A stretch of 14,556 nucleotides of DNA from JBFLVN01 sp040758475 (GTDB lineage Bacteria > JAGRBM01), in assembly GCA_040758475.1 (NCBI GenBank), contig JBFLVN010000069.1, positions 1-14,556 of the forward strand, written 5' to 3'. Below the pieces are notes generated by a model, which saw only the letters and a list, made by a program, of their open reading frames with translations, did not search any database and had not been told where the DNA came from. This document shows positions 7,901 through 14,556 of this stretch, one piece after another. The stretch's first letter is position 1, and each line of letters begins with the position of its first letter. The position numbers and the translations under genes are program-made.

Positions 7901-8311
7901 CTCGTCCGCATCAAGAATTTCCGGGAGCACCACCCGTCCCGGATTTTGCGGCGCGTCGCGGGAATCCGCCCGCGGCAATCGACCCGCATGGGGGCTGCGA
8001 TCCGCCACGCGACGAGGCTCCTCTCTCAGGAGGAGGCACGGTACAAATCCCTCATCCTCATTTCGGACGGCTATCCGCAGGATTTGGATTACGGCGAGGA
8101 CCGGCGCGACGAGAATTACGCCCTCCAAGACACCCGGGCGGCCCTCTCCGAGTGCGAAGCGGCGGGGGTCCATCCCTTCTGCGTCACCGTGGACAAGGCC
8201 GGGTACGACTACCTCAAAAGAATGTGCCCCCACGAGCGCTACCTCGTGATCGACGACGTGGCCGATCTGCCCAAAGTTCTCCCGCGGGTGTACCGGAGGC
8301 TGACGTGGTAG
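4985..8311 (+). CDS. Very large VWA-domain protein, CbbO/NorD type
   Basis: This 1108-residue protein is the expected partner of the preceding ATPase. The C-terminal von Willebrand A domain starts near 880 and has a complete metal-ion site: DMSAS (Asp887, Ser889, Ser891), Thr1000 in STRMGAA, and Asp1028 in ISDGYPQD. Two further stretches resemble the CbbO/NorD family: TAHQAGFFEFGTF around His440, and YDEWDYLLNDYRSSWC (779-794). Residues 1-420 are Leu/Ala/Arg/Glu-rich and look like helical repeats. Residues 630-740 are Pro/Ala/Glu-rich and probably flexible. No signal peptide or membrane span is seen, so it should be cytoplasmic. The protein is much longer than the CbbO/NorD proteins I know (roughly 600-800 residues). 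The start is GTG 4985 with GAGG just upstream. Metal-dependent docking of the ATPase on a client is family knowledge; the client here is unknown. Confidence 0.85.
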   Translation: MQSLLREKWLRIVVEDASGTLSKYLSLSPEQADELFVWAERFDTSRRAALFFLERAPLVRAAHGAEGLSRWAAWGLEALRLSSDLSVRVLEAGRTVLTELEEDAAEAWLRTGLSLAQGAERAGWAYFEGTVPVIEQGVLPEAWGGAALSFFEGDWQARQLASEFLEKTARFAGRLGRESLLVLADSCARLARRHGPLASQWLSEGAELLDATDPSSRPALLLLLSATARSAPPLVPEMGRLGARLLARGLPAAPEALRVCAALASEDAEEALSLVRSVPEILASFGSTVAWDMAVELVGESRRLAGRNSRAGAALFSSLPELKRLSSLQEIRRWIAEGERQYPALDAGAVAYFSLASRAARAQLAAFSQGVPYSEIAREMRLFAQGLTGKEIPLSVLPPVGESMPRFPSTDGRSLLLPELFFGFGGREENHRAARLATAHQAGFFEFGTFLFDSRRLSSKRSALCDLSRFEPPVGESGSLSWFFGRFPWEALAREFFSAFEGYRIDRKLQRTYAGLSSEVEWFWKEELPRRPDLKDVIGKGALPLACELLVRRSLGAQSLPKELVLAATSEQADESLVRLELEQLWDHLGSFFATLDREEAQVEDSAQRTAELYELASLFLGSSPRLGALLSEEGPSGLETSPAAGLPDFPESIRASHEPAAPVAHRGTTDPAAAQEVFSGERALGEIESALAADGVDPYKLSEAELADLLAHFPDLLERIEAGEVGEGGVQVPIPEGAHGLLEETKKTPEEESALRRRVARRLSRVAEGEGREDLYLYDEWDYLLNDYRSSWCVVREQVAEEEEPSAMERVLSESAQILRQVIQHFERVRPELIRRERAQADGDEIDLSRVLEALADRRRGGPWPERLYERREKAERNVATLLLIDMSASTGEKIPEKGEEAKESAAPVPERDEIVTRWDPLPPSPKQVPTGRSVLDIQKEALLVMSQAMDYLGDAYAIYGFSGHGRSRVELVRIKNFREHHPSRILRRVAGIRPRQSTRMGAAIRHATRLLSQEEARYKSLILISDGYPQDLDYGEDRRDENYALQDTRAALSECEAAGVHPFCVTVDKAGYDYLKRMCPHERYLVIDDVADLPKVLPRVYRRLTW

Positions 8312-8318
8312 CTCAATG

Positions 8319-8346
8319 AAAAAGGGCGGGCTCGGGGCCCGCCCTT
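8319..8346 (-). terminator. recA terminator, possibly bidirectional
   Basis: AAGGGCGGGC (8322-8331) and GCCCGCCCTT (8337-8346) form a perfect 10-pair stem with a 5-base loop. Read on the minus strand the stem runs into TTTTT (8323-8319), so it terminates recA. It lies between the convergent VWA gene (stop 8311) and recA (stop 8367). It may also fold in the VWA transcript, but no T-run follows on that side. Confidence 0.85.
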
Positions 8347-8366
8347 CGTGCAAGCAAGGAATTTCT

Positions 8367-9509
8367 CTACTTCTTCCGCTCTGCCTTCTTGTACTCTGCC
8401 GCTTCTTCCTTGGCTTCCTTCGCATCCTTGGCGGAAGCGGCCGGTTCTTCGCCGCTTTTCACCACCTGGAGCTTGCGGCGGGGCTGGAGGCCGTAGTTGG
8501 CTAAAACTTTGGCTTCAATCTCGTCGCAAATTCCCGGGTGCTCTTTTAGATAAGTCCGGGCGTTGTCCCGGCCCTGACCGACCCGCTCAGTCCCGTAGTT
8601 GTACCAGGCGCCCGTCTTTTCGACGATGTTCACCTGTTCGGCCAGGTCGAGGATGTCCCCCTCGCGGCTGATCCCTTCGCCGTAGAGGATGTCGAACTCG
8701 ACTTCCTTGAACGGCGGGGCAACTTTGTTCTTGACCACTTTGACCCGTGTCCGGTTGCCGATGACGTTCTCGCCCTCCTTGAGGGCGCCGATGCGGCGGA
8801 TGTCGCAGCGGACCGAACTATAGAACTTGAGCGCGTTGCCGCCCGTCGTCGTCTCGGGATTTCCAAACATCACGCCGATCTTCATGCGGATCTGGTTGAT
8901 GAAGAGCATGGTCGTATTGGAGCGGTGGACGGCGCCCGTGATCTTGCGCATGGCCTGGCTCATGAGCCGCGCGTGAAGGCCGGGGAGGGAGTCGCCCATT
9001 TCCCCTTCGATTTCCGCCCGGGGGACGAGGGCCGCCACCGAGTCGATCACGAGAATGTCGATGGCTCCGGAGCGCACGAGCATCTCGGCGATTTCAAGGG
9101 CCTGCTCGCCGTTGTCGGGCTGGGAGATGAGGAGGTCTTCGGTTTTGACGCCGAGCTTCCTGGCATAACCCACGTCGAGGGCGTGCTCGGCGTCGATGTA
9201 AGCGGCCATGCCGCCGGCGCGCTGGGCTTGGGCGACGACGGAGAGGGCGAGCGTCGTCTTGCCGGAGGATTCGGGCCCGAAGATCTCGACCACGCGGCCG
9301 CGGGGAAATCCCCCCACGCCCAGGGCGATGTCGAGGGAGAGGGCGCCCGTGGAGAGGACCTCGACCGGTTGGGCGGCGTCGCCCTGGCCCAGGCGCATGA
9401 TGGCGCCTTTGCCGTACTGTTTTTCGATCCCCTGAAGGGCGAGATCGAGGGCCTTCATTTTCTCGGACTTGTTATCGGCCTTGTTGTCGCGGACAGGAGG
9501 GTTAGACAT
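8367..9509 (-). CDS. recA: RecA recombinase
   Basis: This is a complete 380-residue RecA: the DNA-dependent ATPase that forms filaments on single-stranded DNA, catalyses strand exchange and triggers LexA cleavage. Walker A is GPESSGKT (78-85), the catalytic Glu109 is in DAEHALD, Walker B ends in LVIDS (Asp156), and loop L2 spans about 205-230 (NQIRMKIGVMF...TTTGGNAL). The core is fully conserved. The N-terminus is about 13 residues longer than E. coli RecA. The C-terminal tail (354-380) is an Ala/Lys/Glu-rich stretch with roughly balanced charge, unlike the acidic E. coli tail. The start is ATG 9509 with GGGGGA about 8 bases upstream. thpR ends 63 bases before it on the same strand. I see no LexA box in that gap, so transcription probably starts further upstream. 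Confidence 0.98.
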   Translation of the reverse strand: MSNPPVRDNKADNKSEKMKALDLALQGIEKQYGKGAIMRLGQGDAAQPVEVLSTGALSLDIALGVGGFPRGRVVEIFGPESSGKTTLALSVVAQAQRAGGMAAYIDAEHALDVGYARKLGVKTEDLLISQPDNGEQALEIAEMLVRSGAIDILVIDSVAALVPRAEIEGEMGDSLPGLHARLMSQAMRKITGAVHRSNTTMLFINQIRMKIGVMFGNPETTTGGNALKFYSSVRCDIRRIGALKEGENVIGNRTRVKVVKNKVAPPFKEVEFDILYGEGISREGDILDLAEQVNIVEKTGAWYNYGTERVGQGRDNARTYLKEHPGICDEIEAKVLANYGLQPRRKLQVVKSGEEPAASAKDAKEAKEEAAEYKKAERKK

Positions 9510-9572
9510 TTTGGAAATCCCCCAACCCCGCGGCGTTTCCTATCGGACGCCCGGAGCGTGCACCCTCACCCT

Positions 9573-10328
9573 TCAAGCACCACCGGCGATGGACCCGAGC
9601 TTCGCGGAAAAACGTTCCCGGTAGCGGGGCCCCTTCGGCGTGAGCCGGCTCTCGAAGAGCGAGAAACCTTGTATCACAAACCCCGGGGGACTCTCAACGC
9701 CTGGACCCCCGAAAGTTACGGTTTTTTTACGGTCGCCGGAATCCCCCTTTTCGGCCCCTTTCCCGGCGTCCTTTTCCCTATACCGCAAGGCTGTGACACC
9801 TTGTGTCACGGCCAAAGGGAGCCCGAGCGGCCGCGGGCGGCCCTCCCAGTTCACGCGGGCAAGCGTGGCGTGGGCCCGGAAAGGCCGCTCCTCCGGGGGG
9901 AAGCCCCTCGCCGCAAGCTCCTGCCCCAGCCGCCCGGCGATCTTCTCGATGGTTGCGGATTCCTTCATCTCTGCCCACAGGACCCGAAGGCGCGTGGGGG
10001 AAGGGGCCCCTCCAAGCTCTCCGAATCCCGTTTCGAAAGGTTCGAAAGCGGCGGCCGTCTCTTTCATGGCCTCGCAGATGGCCCTTTCCTGGTCTTTGGT
10101 CACGTTCCCGAAGAACCGGAGCGTGAGATGGAAGTTTTCCTCTTCTACCCATTTGACGCGGGCCTTGGGATGGCCCGGCCAGCCCGAGGCCCGGATGCGG
10201 CTCGAAAGGCGCGTCAGGTACTTTCGGGCTTCTTCGGGAACGGGAATGGCGATGAAGGCGCGGAACGTATCGCCCCGGCTTTTGCGCGGCGGTAGGTAAT
10301 TTCTCGGCGCTTCCGGCCGTTCTGTCAT
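9573..10328 (-). CDS. thpR: RNA 2',3'-cyclic phosphodiesterase (2H family)
   Basis: The 251-residue protein belongs to the 2H phosphoesterase family once called 2'-5' RNA ligase (LigT). Members hydrolyse 2',3'-cyclic phosphate RNA ends to 2'-phosphates. The two catalytic motifs are HLTL (His67, in NFHLTLRFFGNV) and HATL (His153, in PFRAHATLARV). The start of the fold reads RAFIAIPVPEEAR (23-35) and its end reads FSLFESRLTPKGPRYR (222-236). It is longer than the usual ~180-190 residues because of a 22-residue basic N-terminal extension and a Lys/Gly/Asp-rich insert at about 184-212. ATG 10328 was chosen as nearest the fold; it has no clear ribosome site, and in-frame starts at 10382 and 10433 are possible. 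It is followed by recA, an order I recall from other bacteria such as the Deinococcus cinA-ligT-recA cluster. Confidence 0.88.
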   Translation of the reverse strand: MTERPEAPRNYLPPRKSRGDTFRAFIAIPVPEEARKYLTRLSSRIRASGWPGHPKARVKWVEEENFHLTLRFFGNVTKDQERAICEAMKETAAAFEPFETGFGELGGAPSPTRLRVLWAEMKESATIEKIAGRLGQELAARGFPPEERPFRAHATLARVNWEGRPRPLGLPLAVTQGVTALRYREKDAGKGAEKGDSGDRKKTVTFGGPGVESPPGFVIQGFSLFESRLTPKGPRYRERFSAKLGSIAGGA

Positions 10329-10552
10329 GACGGATAAGTTCAGCACAACTTCACTCGGGGGTCCTTCGCTTCCCGAAGGCATCCCAGAGTGCGGATATGC
10401 GGGAACCGTGCCACGGAACTGAAAACGATCCAATTAATTGAAATTCTTAAGGAAATGCCGAATTTTCGTGTTTCAGGCCTTCGGCGAGAATGTATGGAAT
10501 CCGAACAAAAAACGCTAAAATCGGTTGAAAGGTATAAAAGAACGCATTTAAA
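10329..10552. promoter_or_regulatory. AT-rich gap upstream of thpR-recA
   Basis: This 224-base gap is clearly more AT-rich than its surroundings, especially 10430-10556, and probably carries the promoter for thpR-recA. No convincing -35/-10 pair could be fixed. It contains a short perfect inverted repeat, CCGTG-C-CACGG (10406-10416), flanked by GGAAC on the left and AAC-like bases on the right. It also contains a wide GCCGAA/TTCGGC repeat near 10458-10485. Neither matches a LexA box that I know. Open frames here are short and unsupported. Confidence 0.35.
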
Positions 10553-11269
10553 TCAACGCACGAAGTCGTCGACGTTCTGGACGGCGGGGCCGCTGTCAAA
10601 AGAACGTTTCCGGCGGGCCATGGCCCGCTGTTCGAGGTCTTGGCGGACGGCCGGGTCCTTGAGCCGCTCCCGAATGTCGTGGGACCACTGATCGAGGAAC
10701 ATCTCCGTAAAATAATTGACCCCGGCGTTCAGGGCGGCGGGGTAGCCGAAATCATTGAACGAACTGAAAGTGATAAGGGTTTTGTCGGGGCCGAAGGATT
10801 CGAGCTGCCAGGCGCCGTAGACACGACGGATGTTTCCTTCGATGGCGTTGTAATCGGCGCGCCAGATGCCCGTTTCGTAATTGATGGTTTCGCTTATTTC
10901 GGCCTTGAAGCGGATGTCGTTGAAGCCGACGGCGACGTCCGGCGGTTCGATCACCACTTCCATGATGCGGTTTTCCCCGTTTGGTGGATACTCACGGCTC
11001 TCTTTCATGTTCCAGAGAAACTGGCTCCATTGGCTGGCATCCTTGAAAAGTTCCCACACGATGTCGATGGGGGCATCGACGAGGCCCGTGGCGCTTCCGA
11101 GCTTCAAATCCGTTCCGGGGACGGTGCTCGTTTCGATGAAGACTTCGCCCGCCTGGAGCTGGCGTTTCCATTCATCGGACCCGCGGGCGGGGACTTTCTT
11201 CGAGCAAGCGGGAAGAAACGCCGCCACGGCCAACAATGCGGCAAACCAACGGATCGTTCGTGTACGCAT
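10553..11269 (-). CDS. Lipoprotein with START/SRPBCC-like ligand-binding domain
   Basis: The protein is 238 residues. Residues 1-22 are a lipoprotein signal: MRTRTIR, then a hydrophobic core, then the lipobox LPAC with Cys22 as the lipidated residue. The following Ser (C-S-K-K) does not signal inner-membrane retention, so outer-membrane attachment is expected under the Lol rule. Residues about 58-205 resemble the SRPBCC (START/polyketide cyclase-like) helix-grip fold: LVDAPIDIVWELFKDASQW (63-81) is the typical first strand and helix, and GAWQLESFGPDKTLITFSSF (152-171) the late strands. This fold binds hydrophobic ligands; the ligand is unknown. The C-terminal 30 residues are charged. ATG 11269 is preferred over GTG 11281 because GAGG (11276-11279) lies six bases before the ATG and overlaps the GTG. 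It lies 19 bases after the iclR stop, so probably one transcript. Confidence 0.8.
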   Translation of the reverse strand: MRTRTIRWFAALLAVAAFLPACSKKVPARGSDEWKRQLQAGEVFIETSTVPGTDLKLGSATGLVDAPIDIVWELFKDASQWSQFLWNMKESREYPPNGENRIMEVVIEPPDVAVGFNDIRFKAEISETINYETGIWRADYNAIEGNIRRVYGAWQLESFGPDKTLITFSSFNDFGYPAALNAGVNYFTEMFLDQWSHDIRERLKDPAVRQDLEQRAMARRKRSFDSGPAVQNVDDFVR

Positions 11270-11288
11270 GGCTCCCCTCACTTTCTAA

Positions 11289-12080
11289 TTACTTTCCGTG
11301 ACCCAGTTGCCGCGAGAGTTCCTTGGCGGCGGCCGTAATGACCGGGACGATTTCGTTTTGGATGCGGGGTTCGGTCATCCGGGAAGAAGGCCCCGAAACG
11401 GTGATGGCCCCCCGGATGCCGCCCGTGTAGTCGAACACGGGGGCCGCCACGCACCGGACGCCGAGTTCGTACTCCTCGTTGTCGAGGCCGTAGCCACGAG
11501 CGGCCGTGACGCGCAGTTCCTCCCGGAGTTTTTCGGGATCGACGATCGTGTTGGGCGTATAGGCCTTCGAGGTTTTCTTGGCCATTTCCCGAAGTTCGTG
11601 GTCGAGCTGGTCGGGCTTCCAGAAGGCGGCCTGGGCCTTCCCACAGGCGGAAGCGAAGATGGGAAGCCGGTGGCCCACGCGCGAGACGACGCGCACGGTC
11701 CGGTCCGCTTCGACGGCGTTCAGATAAACGACGGCCCCTTCGCGGATCACGGTGACGTAGGCCGTCTCGTTTACCTTTTCGACGATGCTTCTTAGAACGG
11801 CGTCCGAATGGCGCAAGAGCCCGGTCTGGCGGACGAAGGCCTGGCCGAGCTCAAGCACCTTGATTCCCAGGCGGTAGTTCTGGCTGACGGGGTTCTGCTC
11901 GACGTAACCGCGGGATTCGAGGGTCGCGAGCAAGCGGAAGACGTTGTTCTTGTGAAGGCGGAGTTTCGAGGCGAGTTCGGTGACGCCGAGTTCTTCCTCG
12001 CCGCTCTCGCGGAATTCCTCGAGCAGGTCAAAGGCGTGGGCGACCGCCTGGATCGTGTAATCGGCTTTGGCGCGTTTCAA
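11289..12080 (-). CDS. IclR-family transcriptional regulator
   Basis: This is a 263-residue protein of normal IclR length. The winged helix-turn-helix covers about 10-62, with LGVTELASKLRLHKNNVFRL (31-50) and the wing RGYVEQNPVSQNYRLG. The C-terminal effector domain (about 75-255) shows family phrases: VYLNAVEADRTVRVVSRVGHRLPIFASACGKA in the first half, and RGYGLDNEEYELGVRCVAAPVFD, then GGIRGAITVSGP, in the second. IclR proteins usually bind small organic acids or aromatics; the ligand cannot be read. The start is TTG 12080: GGGGA (12087-12091) is six bases upstream and the HTH begins at the expected distance. It has its own strong promoter with a palindrome in it (see 12127-12156), and the lipoprotein gene follows immediately, so autoregulation with the lipoprotein as co-target is likely. 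Confidence 0.92.
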   Translation of the reverse strand: MKRAKADYTIQAVAHAFDLLEEFRESGEEELGVTELASKLRLHKNNVFRLLATLESRGYVEQNPVSQNYRLGIKVLELGQAFVRQTGLLRHSDAVLRSIVEKVNETAYVTVIREGAVVYLNAVEADRTVRVVSRVGHRLPIFASACGKAQAAFWKPDQLDHELREMAKKTSKAYTPNTIVDPEKLREELRVTAARGYGLDNEEYELGVRCVAAPVFDYTGGIRGAITVSGPSSRMTEPRIQNEIVPVITAAAKELSRQLGHGK

Positions 12081-12126
12081 CCGGTTTCCCCGTTCTCCCG
12101 CGTAAACCCCTCTCGCGGCATTGATC

Positions 12127-12156
12127 AGTATAATAAAACGTTTTATCCATTCTCAA
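12127..12156 (-). promoter_or_regulatory. iclR promoter with palindromic operator in the spacer
   Basis: Read on the minus strand: -35 TTGAGA (12156-12151, 5 of 6), an 18-base spacer, -10 TATACT (12132-12127, 5 of 6). A perfect 14-base palindrome, ATAAAACGTTTTAT (12133-12146), fills most of the spacer. Transcription would start near 12120, about 40 bases before the TTG start of iclR. A dimer bound there would block RNA polymerase, so IclR autorepression is the simplest reading. The palindrome and hexamers are seen directly; the identity of the binding protein is inferred. Confidence 0.6.
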
Positions 12157-12215
12157 ACAAGAATATCAGCCGATCCCGCTATTTTTGGAAAACAATATCT
12201 CACGCTACTGCGAGG

Positions 12216-12252
12216 CAGGGTTTGGCCGACAGAGGCGCTGGCCCTGTTTTTT
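12216..12252 (+). terminator. Terminator-like hairpin with T6 and no obvious upstream gene
   Basis: CAGGG (12216-12220) pairs with CCCTG (12242-12246). An inner GCC (12225-12227) can pair with GGC (12234-12236). TTTTTT (12247-12252) follows at once. No plus-strand gene ends nearby, so it would insulate the groESL promoter or end a short non-coding RNA. The stem is short with a large internal loop, so confidence is limited. Confidence 0.35.
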
Positions 12253-12285
12253 AAGTGCCAGGAATTATCCATTAAAGCGTCATAA

Positions 12286-12314
12286 CTTACTGAATTCACT
12301 GATTTTTTTATGAT
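12286..12314 (+). promoter_or_regulatory. Probable groESL promoter
   Basis: The -10 is TATGAT (12309-12314, 5 of 6 to consensus). A weak -35, CTTACT (12286-12291, 3 of 6), sits 17 bases upstream in an AT-rich stretch. The expected start, near 12321, falls inside the left arm of the CIRCE element, which is the usual arrangement for HrcA repression. Confidence 0.5.
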
Positions 12315-12316
12315 TT

Positions 12317-12343
12317 TTAGCACTCATACGAAAAAAGTGCCAG
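12317..12343 (+). promoter_or_regulatory. CIRCE-like HrcA operator (degenerate right arm)
   Basis: The CIRCE consensus is TTAGCACTC-N9-GAGTGCTAA. Here the left arm TTAGCACTC (12317-12325) is perfect, the spacer is exactly 9 bases, and the right arm AAGTGCCAG (12335-12343) matches at 6 of 9 positions. It lies about 200 bases before groES and overlaps the predicted transcription start. It implies control of groESL by the heat-shock repressor HrcA, whose gene is not in this window. Confidence 0.8.
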
Positions 12344-12546
12344 TTTTCCCTTGATTCGATGGGGCCTGTGATTACATAGAGAGCGCGGCCCCGGGGTGGG
12401 ACTGCAATCTCCGAGAACCGCTCAACGGTTCCCACCGCCTGCGGCCAAAGGATTTTAACGAGAAACAAATAGTTCGTTCCCCGCCGCGAAAGCGGGGAAG
12501 CGGCTTCAAACGTTTACCAATGTTTTAAGGAGGCGAAGGATTAGAC
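12344..12546 (+). promoter_or_regulatory. Long structured leader of groES
   Basis: About 200 non-coding bases separate CIRCE from groES. They hold two foldable elements. The first is GGTGGG (12395-12400) with CCCACC (12431-12436), enclosing an inner AACCG/CGGTT hairpin (12416-12420 / 12426-12430). The second is TTCCCCGC (12477-12484) with GCGGGGAA (12492-12499), 8 perfect pairs. Purine-rich AAGGAGG (12527-12533) and GAAGGA (12535-12540) precede the ATG; the latter, six bases away, is the likely ribosome site. No credible small gene was found. A regulatory role for the leader is inference. Confidence 0.45.
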
Positions 12547-12849
12547 ATGTCCAAAGGCAAAGGCATTCGTCCCTTGGGGGACCGCATCCTGGTGGAACGG
12601 CTCCAGGAGGAAGAGAAAACCAAAGGTGGGATCATCATTCCCGACTCGGCCAAGGAAAAGCCGCAGGAGGCCAAGGTGATCGCCGTGGGCAACGGCATCC
12701 TCAACGAGGATGGCAAGCGCACGCCGCTCGAAGTGAAGGCGGGCGACAAGATCCTGTTCTCCAAATGGGGCGGGACCGAGATCAAGCTCAACGGCCACGA
12801 GTACCTCATCCTCAAGGAAGAGGACGTGCTCGGCATCGTTCAGGACTGA
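12547..12849 (+). CDS. groES: Co-chaperonin GroES (Hsp10)
   Basis: A complete 100-residue GroES, the lid of the GroEL folding chamber, acting in the cytoplasm as a heptameric ring. The N-terminus IRPLGDRILVERL (7-19) is the family signature. The mobile loop (about 21-40) carries the hydrophobic GroEL-contact triad Ile29-Ile30-Ile31 in KGGIIIPD. The C-terminus (EYLILKEEDVLGIV) is also typical. The start is ATG 12547, six bases after GAAGGA. The stop is 38 bases before groEL, and both genes share one operon behind a CIRCE element. Nothing is unusual in the protein. Confidence 0.97.
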   Translation: MSKGKGIRPLGDRILVERLQEEEKTKGGIIIPDSAKEKPQEAKVIAVGNGILNEDGKRTPLEVKAGDKILFSKWGGTEIKLNGHEYLILKEEDVLGIVQD

Positions 12850-12887
12850 CTTTTTTAAAAACCAGAAAAACCTAAGGAGTAATTGAA

Positions 12888-14534
<1,647 letters not shown>

Positions 14535-14539
14535 TCCCC

Positions 14540-14553
14540 GTTCCTTCGGGAAC
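14540..14553 (+). terminator. Start of probable groESL terminator (cut by window end)
   Basis: GTTCC (14540-14544), loop TTCG (14545-14548) and GGAAC (14549-14553) form a hairpin with the very stable C(UUCG)G tetraloop, six bases after the groEL stop. The window ends at 14556, so any following T-run cannot be seen. Confidence 0.55.
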
Positions 14554-14556
14554 CGC

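Noticed and set aside
9793..9809. GTGACAC-CTT-GTGTCAC perfect inverted repeat inside thpR
   Set aside because: It encodes part of the protein (VTQGVTA) and is far from any promoter. It resembles a CRP site but the spacing is wrong, so it is most likely chance.
8925..10295. 456-codon plus-strand open frame opposite recA and thpR
   Set aside because: It runs across two conserved genes and their gap, and its Gly/Pro/Arg-rich translation has no family features.
10402..10420. Repeated GTTC on the minus strand before thpR as a LexA box
   Set aside because: The two GTTC units are 9 bases apart, not the 7 of the alphaproteobacterial type, and no other LexA pattern fits.
12351..12378. Second promoter TTGATT / TACATA in the groES leader
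   Set aside because: The -10 matches consensus at only 3 of 6 positions, so it was not listed as a feature; it is kept only as an alternative in the leader finding.
12280..12468. 62-codon minus-strand frame in the groES upstream gap
   Set aside because: It overlaps the CIRCE element and the promoter, has no ribosome site or family resemblance, and is too short to trust.

Overview
The window is 14.5 kb of GC-rich, densely coding bacterial chromosome. It has conserved housekeeping genes (recA, groES, groEL), two proteins with Sec-type signals (one a lipoprotein), ATG/GTG/TTG starts and strong GA-rich ribosome binding sites. The signal-peptide FecR-domain protein, lipoprotein, SCP-x-type thiolase, CbbQ/NorQ-type ATPase and HrcA/CIRCE-type heat-shock control together suggest a Gram-negative heterotroph. 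The proteins look deltaproteobacterial or from a related uncultured lineage. That placement is an impression from sequence style, not a search result. There is no sign of phage, transposon, CRISPR or plasmid functions.

Left part (1-4057): a FecR-domain protein, cut by the window edge, runs leftward. Divergent from it is a rightward lipid-oxidation block: TetR-type regulator, SCP-x/SCP2-type thiolase, and a long-chain/isovaleryl-type acyl-CoA dehydrogenase. The block ends in a strong intrinsic terminator. A 17-bp hairpin without a U-tract separates thiolase from dehydrogenase. The likely logic is a TetR repressor sensing an acyl-CoA or related ligand and controlling the two enzymes.

Middle (4118-8346): a MoxR-class AAA+ ATPase (CbbQ/NirQ/NorQ type) is followed 15 bases later by a very large von Willebrand A protein (1108 residues, CbbO/NorD type). 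Such pairs remodel or insert metal into a partner enzyme, but no Rubisco or NO-reductase gene is visible here, so the client is unknown. This is the least explained system in the window.

Right part: on the minus strand, reading leftward, are an IclR-type regulator, a START/SRPBCC-fold lipoprotein, thpR (RNA 2',3'-cyclic phosphodiesterase) and recA. recA ends in a terminator shared with the convergent VWA gene. The iclR promoter carries a perfect 14-bp palindrome between its -35 and -10, which suggests autorepression. The 466-base gap 12081-12546 also holds a terminator-like hairpin, the groESL promoter, a degenerate CIRCE element overlapping the expected transcription start, and a long structured leader. 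groES and groEL then run rightward to the window end, where the groESL terminator hairpin begins.
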